A stretch of DNA of 33,228 nucleotides from positions 1 to 33,228 of the forward strand of contig JADLEK010000025.1 of the NCBI GenBank assembly GCA_020846135.1. The letters are read 5' to 3'. The notes under the pieces were generated by a model. It was given only the letters and a program-made list of their open reading frames with translations, did no database searches and was not told the DNA's origin. Shown piece after piece: positions 26,652-33,228 of this stretch. Every line of letters begins with the position of its first letter. The first letter of the stretch is position 1. The translations under genes and the position numbers were made by a program. The DNA comes from Gammaproteobacteria bacterium (GTDB lineage: Bacteria; Pseudomonadota; Gammaproteobacteria; Competibacterales; Competibacteraceae).

Positions 26652-26687
26652 AATGATGATCGACGATCATCATTGACGATCATCATT
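26652..26687. repeat. Near-perfect palindrome plus tandem 13-mer between globin and modD
   Basis: 26652-26674 is a palindrome with 11-bp arms around a single central base (AATGATGATCG, A, CGATCATCATT). The 13-mer GACGATCATCATT occurs twice in tandem (26662-26674, 26675-26687); the second copy covers the modD stop codon. It may be a two-way transcription stop for the convergent genes or a protein site. No T-run follows on either side, so function is open. Confidence 0.75.
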
Positions 26688-27549
26688 TATGAGAAATCAC
26701 CTGACCGTCTCGCCCCGCCTTGAAAAACCGCACCTGTACATCCTGCGGTGCGGCGCTATAAGGCGCTGAAGTCGCGATCAGATCAGCGCCAGCCGCGACA
26801 TAATCCGCGGCATTATCCACGCGAACCCCACCCGCCGCGGCCAATACCGGATGCAAACCCTCAGCTTTCAGACGCTCCCGACAGGCACGCAATGCCACAG
26901 GGGTGAATTTTTCCAGTTGCAGCACGTCAGCGCCGGCCTGCGCCCAAGTCAGCGCCTCGCCTTCCGAACTGACCTCCACCACGATCTTTTTTTCCGGCTG
27001 GCGGGTATGCAATCGGACGATGGTTGCGTCGGGCGGTTCATCGAGAAACTGGCGATGTTCGGCAAAAATCAGCAGGGTTTCCGACAGACCGAGCCGATGG
27101 ATGATAGCGCCGCCGGACTGGATCGCCTTGATCGACAGCGCTTTGGTTCCCGGCGCGTTTTTGCGGGTGCAAGCGACTGGAATCGACGCAGCGGCATGAA
27201 CCAGCGCCGCCGCGCCACTGGCTATTCCGCTGGCCCATTCGATCAAGGTCTGCGCCGTTTTCCATGCTCGATGTAGTGCATCGACTGAACCTTCCGCAGT
27301 GAGTAGCACGGTACCGTTATCCACGGTAGCGCCGGATGGCATCGCCAAACGAGCCACTGCCCCAGCCAGTATGAAGAGGCGCACCGCTTCTTCGGTGCCG
27401 CAGACGGTCATCGGGCCACGGGCATGAAATTCCAGACGGCCCGGTTGACCGCATAAACCCAGTGATTCGGTCGTCAAGTCGCCGGTGGGGACATCATCAG
27501 CCAGCAAGCGGTACAGTGATTGGTCAGACAAGGCGCAGGGAGGCAGCAT
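26683..27549 (-). CDS. modD: ModD, NadC-like phosphoribosyltransferase of the mod operon
   Basis: 288 residues related to quinolinate phosphoribosyltransferase (NadC). Opening DDVPTGDLTTESLG, then EFHARGPMTVCG, CTRKNAPGTKALSIKAIQSGG (phosphate and substrate residues) and a late AAGGVRVDNAADYVAAGADLIATSAPY match the fold. The mod-operon version is called ModD; its role in molybdenum metabolism is not firmly known to me. I took the ATG at 27549 (MLPPCALSDQSLYRLL), with AGGA about 12 nt upstream; the in-frame start at 27627 would overlap modC. It is the last gene of modEABCD, 35 bp after modC. The context, together with the absence of nadA or nadB, favours ModD over true NadC. Confidence 0.9.
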   Translation of the reverse strand: MLPPCALSDQSLYRLLADDVPTGDLTTESLGLCGQPGRLEFHARGPMTVCGTEEAVRLFILAGAVARLAMPSGATVDNGTVLLTAEGSVDALHRAWKTAQTLIEWASGIASGAAALVHAAASIPVACTRKNAPGTKALSIKAIQSGGAIIHRLGLSETLLIFAEHRQFLDEPPDATIVRLHTRQPEKKIVVEVSSEGEALTWAQAGADVLQLEKFTPVALRACRERLKAEGLHPVLAAAGGVRVDNAADYVAAGADLIATSAPYSAAPQDVQVRFFKAGRDGQVISHK

Positions 27550-27584
27550 CAGGGCGGATTCCTGGTCAGGGTTAGCGAAAATAG

Positions 27585-28670
27585 TCAGGCCAACAGGGCT
27601 ACGGCCTTGATCTGCGCCCACAGGCATTTGCCAGGGATGATGTTCAAGTGATCCAGTGAGCGGCGGGTGATGCGGGCAATCAGGGGGGTTCCATGAGCGT
27701 CCAGCCGCACCAGAACATGCGCCGGAGTATCAGCGGCGGCGATCTCGGTTACAGACGCAGGCAACAGGTTGCTGATGCTGGTGCCTTCAGCGCGGGTCAG
27801 GGTCAGACTTACGTCGCGGGCGTGAACCCGGAACCGCAGACGGCGGTTAATGGCTTCCGGGCGGCGGGCAACCACGACATTGCCGCCCGGAAAATCGAGC
27901 CGGGTCAAGTGATAAGCATCATCATGGCTCGTTACTACGGCCTCGATCACCACGCCGGCATCCTCGGTAAACGCAGTCGGCAGGTCGAGCCGCGCCAGCG
28001 TTTCCCGCAAGCCGCCCGCTGCGACTACCCGGCCTTCGGATAACAGCACGATATGGTCGGCCAGCCGCGCCACTTCATCCGGGGAGTGGCTGACATAAAA
28101 GACCGGGATTTCCAACTCGTCGCGCAAGCGTTCCAGATAAGGCAGGATTTCATTTTTACGCTTGAGATCGAGTGCCGCCAAAGGTTCGTCCATCAGCAAC
28201 AATTCTGGGCTGGTCGCCAGCGCTCGGGCGATAGCGACCCGCTGCCGTTCGCCCCCGGATAGCCGGTCGGGCATTCGATCCAGCAGGTGACCAATGCCCA
28301 ACAGTTCCACCGCATGATCGAGCGATACCTTGTGTCCGCCATTCACCCGCTTGCGCCCATAGTCGAGGTTTTTTTTCACCGACAGATGTGCAAACAGGCT
28401 GGCTTCCTGAAAGACATAACCGAGCGGACGCTGATGGGTGGGCCGGAAGATACCACAGGCGCTGTCCTGCCAGACGTCGCCCTTGAAGCGCAGCGACCCG
28501 CTGCCCTGCCGTTCCAGTCCGGCCAGACAGCGCAATAGGGTAGTTTTGCCTGAGCCGGAATGCCCAAACAGCGCAGTCACGCCGCGACCGGGCAGACTTA
28601 GATCCACATCGAGAGTGAAACCGGGCCAATCGAGGTGAAAGCAGGCATGGATTGCTGAATCAGCGGTCAT
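27585..28670 (-). CDS. modC: Molybdate import ATPase ModC
   Basis: 361-residue ABC ATPase. Walker A is GHSGSGKTT, the signature is LSGGERQR and Walker B is [11 protein letters not shown], with the switch His in [13 protein letters not shown]. The last 65 or so residues form a molybdate-binding MOP/TOBE domain ([30 protein letters not shown]), which separates ModC from CysA-type ATPases and lets molybdate feed back on transport. The ATG at 28670 overlaps the modB stop (ATGA); the TTG at 28676 was rejected. Confidence 0.95.
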   Translation of the reverse strand: MTADSAIHACFHLDWPGFTLDVDLSLPGRGVTALFGHSGSGKTTLLRCLAGLERQGSGSLRFKGDVWQDSACGIFRPTHQRPLGYVFQEASLFAHLSVKKNLDYGRKRVNGGHKVSLDHAVELLGIGHLLDRMPDRLSGGERQRVAIARALATSPELLLMDEPLAALDLKRKNEILPYLERLRDELEIPVFYVSHSPDEVARLADHIVLLSEGRVVAAGGLRETLARLDLPTAFTEDAGVVIEAVVTSHDDAYHLTRLDFPGGNVVVARRPEAINRRLRFRVHARDVSLTLTRAEGTSISNLLPASVTEIAAADTPAHVLVRLDAHGTPLIARITRRSLDHLNIIPGKCLWAQIKAVALLA

Positions 28671-29341
28671 TTCCAAACGCTCGTCCCTTTGCGGGAATAC
28701 AGCGTCAGCAGCACCAGGAAGCTGAATAGCAACATCCCGCCGGCCAGTACATGGGCCTCGGCGTATTCCATCGCTTCGACATGATCATAAATTTGTACTG
28801 ACACGACCCGGGTCTTTTCGGGAATGTTGCCGCCGATCATCAGCACTACGCCGAATTCGCCGACGGTGTGGGCAAAGCCGAGAATCGCGGCGGTGATAAA
28901 GCCGGGCTTAGCCAGCGGGACGATGACGGTAAAGAAGCTGTCCCAAGGACTGGCCCGCAGCGTAGCGGCAACTTCCAGTGGTCGGGGACCAATCGCCTCG
29001 AACGCCTGCTGCAACGGTTGCACCACGAACGGCAGGGAATAAAACACCGAGGCAACGACCAGTCCGGCGAAGGTAAAGGGCAAGACGCCCAGCCCCAAGG
29101 ATTGGGTGAGATGACCGACCGGCCCATGCGGCCCCAAGGTAATCAAAAGGTAAAAGCCGAGTACGGTCGGCGGCAGCACCAGCGGTAGCGCCACCACCGC
29201 GCCCACCAGCGCCTTGATGCGGGAACGGGTACGGGCCAGCCACCAGGCGATGGGGGTACCCACCACCATCAGAGTCGCGGTGGTGAGACTGGCCAGCTTG
29301 AACGTCAGCCAGATGGCGGCCAGATCGACGGCGCTCAACAC
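28667..29341 (-). CDS. modB: Molybdate ABC permease ModB
   Basis: 224-residue inner-membrane permease, near the 229 of E. coli ModB. It has about five or six helices, the family [16 protein letters not shown] stretch, and an EAA loop [28 protein letters not shown] that docks on ModC, followed by [17 protein letters not shown]. It forms the channel for molybdate, and perhaps tungstate. The start is a GTG at 29341, 12 bp behind modA; the next codon is a TTG that could also serve. It is translationally linked to modC by a four-base overlap. Confidence 0.94.
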   Translation of the reverse strand: MLSAVDLAAIWLTFKLASLTTATLMVVGTPIAWWLARTRSRIKALVGAVVALPLVLPPTVLGFYLLITLGPHGPVGHLTQSLGLGVLPFTFAGLVVASVFYSLPFVVQPLQQAFEAIGPRPLEVAATLRASPWDSFFTVIVPLAKPGFITAAILGFAHTVGEFGVVLMIGGNIPEKTRVVSVQIYDHVEAMEYAEAHVLAGGMLLFSFLVLLTLYSRKGTSVWK

Positions 29342-29353
29342 CCGCTTGAGGCC

Positions 29354-30133
<780 letters not shown>

Positions 30134-30940
30134 TTAGTCATTAACAGCAAGAATGACATGCGACGCCTTGATCAAGGCGCAGGCGCGTTGCCCTGGCGCG
30201 AAACCCAATTCGTTGAGGGCTTCCTTGGTAATGATGGCGGTGAGCATCCGCCCGCCCGGCAGTTCCAGCTTGACCTCGCTGTTGACTGCGCCGGGGATGG
30301 TTTCCCGCACGATGCCGCACAACCGGTTGCGAGCGCTGATCCGTAGATTTTCATCCGGGGATAGCAGCACGAAGCTCGACTTGATCAACACGACAGTTTC
30401 CTTGCCCAAAGCAAGGCCGAGTTCCTCTACCGCTTCGTTAGTGACGATGGCGAAGATCTCCAGCCCTTCGCCCAAGTCCACTTTAACCTCGCTGTTGACT
30501 GCCCCCTTTTCCAAGTAACTGATTTGTCCGCGAAACTGATTTCTGGCGCTGGTTTTCATGCTGATTGCCCTCAGTAGGTTGTTAATTTGATGAAAGTTTT
30601 TCACGCCTGCCGCCATCCGGGTCAGGAACCGCCGATGTTCAGCCTCCATCAGCCAGTAGCCCGCGATCACCTGTTTGCCGTAGTCGGTGAGGTGGGTACC
30701 GCCGCCGCCCTTACCGCCAGTGGCCCGCACCACCAGTGGCTGATCCGCCAGGTTATTCATTGCATCCACTGCGTCCCAGGCGGTTTTGTAGCTCATACCG
30801 ATGCGTTTAGCGGCCTGGGCGATAGACCCGCATTCGTCGATACGTTCCAGCAATTCGATACGGCCAGCTCCAAGGTAGCCGCCGCCTTCCCGACCAAGCC
30901 AAAATATTCCTGATATTTCAATATGTTGTGTTTCAGACAT
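30134..30940 (-). CDS. modE: Molybdate-responsive transcription factor ModE
   Basis: 268 residues, full length. The N-terminal winged helix-turn-helix has GSIAQAAKRIGMSYKTAWDAVDAMN at 38-62. Two molybdate-binding TOBE/MOP domains follow: SARNQFRGQI with KGAVNSEVKVDL (about 130-195) and SARNRLCGIV with PGAVNSEVKLEL (about 201-266). With molybdate bound, ModE dimers repress mod operons and switch on molybdoenzyme genes. Here it is the first gene of modEABCD, whereas in E. coli modE is divergent from modABC. A ModE box covers its own promoter, so repression of itself and of the whole importer is expected. The ATG at 30940 matches family N-termini. Confidence 0.95.
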   Translation of the reverse strand: MSETQHIEISGIFWLGREGGGYLGAGRIELLERIDECGSIAQAAKRIGMSYKTAWDAVDAMNNLADQPLVVRATGGKGGGGTHLTDYGKQVIAGYWLMEAEHRRFLTRMAAGVKNFHQINNLLRAISMKTSARNQFRGQISYLEKGAVNSEVKVDLGEGLEIFAIVTNEAVEELGLALGKETVVLIKSSFVLLSPDENLRISARNRLCGIVRETIPGAVNSEVKLELPGGRMLTAIITKEALNELGFAPGQRACALIKASHVILAVND

Positions 30941-30966
30941 TCGGCGAATTCTCTCGCTCAGCAGTG

Positions 30967-30990
30967 CGCTATATTTCTAATTATATAACG
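30967..30990. promoter_or_regulatory. ModE operator
   Basis: CGCTATAT, 8 bp, ATATAACG: inverted half-sites with one mismatch, 24 bp in all. The E. coli modA operator, as I recall it (CGTTATAT, 8 bp, ACATAACG), has the same length and nearly the same half-sites. It lies 26 bp before the modE start and covers the -10 region of the promoter, the position for a repressor. Confidence 0.82.
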
Positions 30991-31010
30991 AGTGGCCGCA
31001 AAACAGTCAA
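30980..31010 (-). promoter_or_regulatory. Promoter of modEABCD
   Basis: Read leftward, TTGACT (31005-31010) is followed by TATATA after 17 bp (30982-30987) or by a perfect TATAAT after 19 bp (30980-30985). The -35 matches at five of six positions. Both -10 candidates fall inside the ModE operator. Confidence 0.72.
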
Positions 31011-31131
31011 TAAGGTTCGATTGCAGGAACTGGATTTAGCCGATGAGTCCAGTTGGGGGCTGCTTTTGCAAACGATCCTTAATCAGCAACGGAAAGTCTT
31101 TATTATACCATCATCTAAAATTCCCATGTCA

Positions 31132-32046
31132 TCAACGATAGGGGAGGCGATAACGATGAATGCGTACCGAGGGTAAATACGGCTCATCTTCAATCCGCAC
31201 ATCGGCCCGCCGCAAGCGGGGACTCACTGGTGGTTCTGGAGCGACCGGAGCAAATTCAGGCAAAGATTGACCAGACTGCATTGGAACCAGAATCGGCAGC
31301 GGCGCTTGCATCAACCGCCGCCTTACCCTGGAATGATCAGGAGCAGGGAAGACCAGGTTAGCCCGCAAATGGGGACAGACACTGCGAACCCGGGCTAATA
31401 CTTCATCGCTACCCAGTTCCGCCAGTCTTTGTCGATCAAAAACAATCTGTGGTGTTTCTACCCGCTGCTCCAACAAGCGTTGCGCTTCTTCCAGGCTAGT
31501 GCGTTGAATAACTCGACCTTGGCGGGACCAAGTAAAACCAATTTTCAGTGGACACTCTTCGAGTAATGGAATACGTCGATAAACCTGCTTAAGATTTAAT
31601 CGCGCTGCTCCCATTCGACGCATAGCAAGCGCAACTGATTGCTGACGACGATGCAAATCAGTCATAACAGTTTTCGCTTCAACTCGACCCAATTTTTTCA
31701 ATGCCAACGTCGCTATCTTAAAGCGATCCTTAGCATCGTTACAGAGTTGTGCCGCAATTAAGGTCTCTGAACTAGCTCCGACAATGCCAGGGCAGGTCAG
31801 TGTTTCACGACCATCTTCACTACCTTCATACCAAAGCGCCCGATAAAGCTGAATTGCTTTCAATCGCATCGTTAGAACGTCATCCAATTCAGTTTCAGTA
31901 TGCGAAACCCATACGGGCAAATTATCCTGTCGAATTGCAATACAAAAACTATCCAACGTCTGCAAGAGCTGCTCAAAACAATTCAACAACTCAATCCGCA
32001 GAACCCCTGATGACAAGGAGTCAGTCTTTTGTTCATATACCATCAT
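31132..32046 (-). CDS. Tus-like replication-terminus (Ter) binding protein
   Basis: 304 residues against 309 in E. coli Tus. Compared from memory with E. coli Tus, segments match in order. LYRALWYEGSEDG then LTCPGIVG (86-90) corresponds to LPGVLC (94-99). VYRRIPLLEECPLKIGFTW corresponds to AYRTLTVLHDPATLRFGW; Tyr156-Arg157 even share numbers. VIQRTSLEEAQRLLE corresponds to IIKNLHRDEVLAQLE. QAPLPILVPMQSG corresponds to CPTPLIALINRDN. Both proteins end with a basic strand. Tus bound at Ter sites stops replication forks in one direction. His144, part of the Tus fork lock, appears to be Arg here. The start is ATG 32046 or 32043, with GGGGTG just upstream; the longer frame from 32145 overlaps cysB. 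The gene lies 13 bp behind cysB, likely in the same transcript. It is distant, so binding of Ter-like DNA is inferred. Confidence 0.78.
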   Translation of the reverse strand: MMVYEQKTDSLSSGVLRIELLNCFEQLLQTLDSFCIAIRQDNLPVWVSHTETELDDVLTMRLKAIQLYRALWYEGSEDGRETLTCPGIVGASSETLIAAQLCNDAKDRFKIATLALKKLGRVEAKTVMTDLHRRQQSVALAMRRMGAARLNLKQVYRRIPLLEECPLKIGFTWSRQGRVIQRTSLEEAQRLLEQRVETPQIVFDRQRLAELGSDEVLARVRSVCPHLRANLVFPAPDHSRVRRRLMQAPLPILVPMQSGQSLPEFAPVAPEPPVSPRLRRADVRIEDEPYLPSVRIHRYRLPYR

Positions 32047-32059
32047 CTTCACCCCTACA

Positions 32060-33034
32060 TCAAAAGACCGGCAAAACAACATCTGAAAATAAATCAGAAA
32101 CTTCGTCAGGAGTCCGCGCCTGTTCAACCAGTCGCACCCGATCACGAGTCAAATGAGAAGAAAAAATCTCCATAAAATCATACATATAACAACGTAAAAA
32201 AGTGCCACGCCTAAAGCCAATTTTAGTGGTGTTTGAAGCAAAAAGATGACCTGCAGCTAACTGAATTAAATCTTGATCGTAATGAAAATCATAGGCCATC
32301 CGCGCCACAATGCCGACTCCCATTCCTAAACGCACATAAGTTTTAATCACATCAGCATCAGTTGCAGTAAAAGCAACCACGGGTTTTAACTGAGCAGCCC
32401 GAAACGCTTCATCTAACTGGGAACGACCCGTAAAGCCAAATACATAAGTTACTAGCGGATAATGAGCGATATCAGCCAATGTCAAACATTCCAATTTCGA
32501 TAATGAATGTCCTTGAGGAACTAATACACAACGCTGCCAAATATAGCAAGGCATCATTACTAAATCATTAAAAAATTCCATTGCTTCCGTCGCAATAGCA
32601 AAATCAACTTCACCGGATAAAACCAATTCAGCAATCTGAGCAGGGGACCCTTGATGAATTTGTAAAGTCACTGCTGGATAACGATCTCGAAAAATATTAA
32701 TGATAGACGGTAATACATAGCGAGCTTGAGTATGAGTGGTAGCAATAGACAAATTACCACGCCGATCATCACGATATTCCTCAGCTAAAATTTGAATATT
32801 ATTAACTTCCCGTAAAATATTTTCCACTTTAGCAATAATCTGCCGACCTACCGGAGTTATTTCAGTTAAATGTTTACCGTTACGACTAAATAATTCAACA
32901 CCCAACTCCTCTTCTAAAAGACGAAGCTGCTTGCTAATTCCTGGTTGTGACGTATACAAACTTTCCGCTGCAGCAGAAATATTTAAACGATTACGAACAA
33001 TAGCTGTTAAATAACGAAGTTGTTGTAACTTCAC
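32060..33034 (-). CDS. cysB: LysR-type regulator CysB
   Basis: About 324 residues, very close to E. coli CysB. KLQQLRYL at the start, a winged helix with LYTSQPGISKQLRLLEEELG, then IATTHTQARYVLP, HQGSPAQIAEL, DFAIATEA, YPLVTYVFGFTGRSQLDEAF and FTATDADVIKTYVRLGMGVG, which include the O-acetylserine/sulfate pocket. CysB activates sulfate-uptake and cysteine-synthesis genes, so the sbp-cysTWA operon in this window is a likely target. I chose the GTG at 33034 because the family begins (V/M)KLQQLR and GGGG lies 6 nt upstream; an ATG at 33046 is the alternative. The gene is far more AT-rich than the rest (about one third GC in the lines I counted). A MITE begins 58 bp upstream of the ATG, so its promoter region has been altered. 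Confidence 0.95.
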   Translation of the reverse strand: MKLQQLRYLTAIVRNRLNISAAAESLYTSQPGISKQLRLLEEELGVELFSRNGKHLTEITPVGRQIIAKVENILREVNNIQILAEEYRDDRRGNLSIATTHTQARYVLPSIINIFRDRYPAVTLQIHQGSPAQIAELVLSGEVDFAIATEAMEFFNDLVMMPCYIWQRCVLVPQGHSLSKLECLTLADIAHYPLVTYVFGFTGRSQLDEAFRAAQLKPVVAFTATDADVIKTYVRLGMGVGIVARMAYDFHYDQDLIQLAAGHLFASNTTKIGFRRGTFLRCYMYDFMEIFSSHLTRDRVRLVEQARTPDEVSDLFSDVVLPVF

Positions 33035-33104
33035 AAAAGACCCCATTTAAATGAAAACCCAAAGATCAATCTCAAAAGCGACATAGGCTATTCGTAGAAA
33101 TTAT

Positions 33105-33228
33105 GGTTCATCGCGGGTTGTTGTGGAATTTGCCCTGTAAAGCCGGTTTTACCCCATCAAGAGGGTTGAAATTTACACTGGGACATTGCCAATCAATAGG
33201 TTATCTAGATCGCCTCGCTGAGGTGGGA
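33105..33228. mobile_element. MITE, second copy, truncated by the window end
   Basis: The 124 visible bases match 19519-19642 at 122 positions, starting at the same terminal base (GGTTCATCG), in the same orientation. The right terminal repeat lies outside the window. If the copy is complete, it should end about 28 bp past the window. The base octet before it is GAAATTAT. Confidence 0.9.

Noticed and set aside
31005..31176. Small plus-strand frame resembling an antitoxin N-terminus (LQELDLADESSWGLLLQTILNQQ in part)
   Set aside because: It has no good start or ribosome site, overlaps the mod promoter and the end of the tus-like gene, and has no partner toxin. It may be a relic but cannot be supported.
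33022..33029. GTTGTAAC, the core of E. coli Ter sites, near the tus-like operon
   Set aside because: It is the reverse of codons for the conserved CysB residues LQQL, and the flanking bases do not fit the Ter consensus on either side. Most likely chance.

Overview
The window looks like chromosomal DNA of a Gammaproteobacterium. The evidence is a set of proteobacterial housekeeping genes with E. coli-like architecture (typA, hrpA, an rnhB-dnaE pair that overlaps by four bases, a very E. coli-like CysB, ModE with a ModE box) in moderately GC-rich DNA. An acetate permease, a glycogen debranching enzyme and an NAD-linked NiFe hydrogenase together would suit a glycogen-storing, fermenting or micro-aerobic organism such as the Competibacter lineage. 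That placement is an inference, not something the sequence proves. No rRNA, tRNA or CRISPR array was seen.

Layout. 1-2474 (-): 5' part of a hybrid sensor kinase with a dCache sensor and a degenerate receiver, cut by the window edge. 2539-2602: palindromic repeat. 2623-3773 (-): acetate permease satP followed by a secreted Cache protein. 3915-5735 (-): typA. 5876-6085 (-): cold-shock gene with its own terminator. 6293-10210 (+): hrpA. 10460-14580 (+): rnhB-dnaE. 14609-19274 (-): hoxFUYH, a bidirectional NAD-reducing hydrogenase. 19519-19670: a complete MITE with 24-bp terminal inverted repeats and an 8-bp target duplication. 19705-23583 (-): sulfate importer sbp-cysT-cysW-cysA. 23748-25886 (-): glgX. 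25985-26175: decayed piece of a second modD. 26178-26600 (+): group II truncated haemoglobin. 26683-30940 (-): modE-modA-modB-modC-modD, driven by a promoter whose -10 lies inside a ModE box. 31132-33034 (-): an AT-rich pair, cysB followed 13 bp later by a distant homologue of the replication-terminator protein Tus. 33105-33228: first 124 bp of a second MITE copy, continuing past the window.

How the parts work together. Sbp-CysTWA brings in sulfate and CysB is its usual regulator. ModABC brings in molybdate and ModE should shut the mod operon down when molybdate is plentiful. The Hox enzyme exchanges electrons between H2 and NAD(H), and GlgX trims glycogen, so carbon storage and redox balance sit side by side. 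SatP, the secreted Cache protein and the dCache kinase may form an acetate uptake and sensing group.

The least expected items are the Tus-like protein encoded behind cysB in an AT-rich segment bordered by a MITE, the MITE itself, and the modD relic that runs into the translation start of the globin gene.
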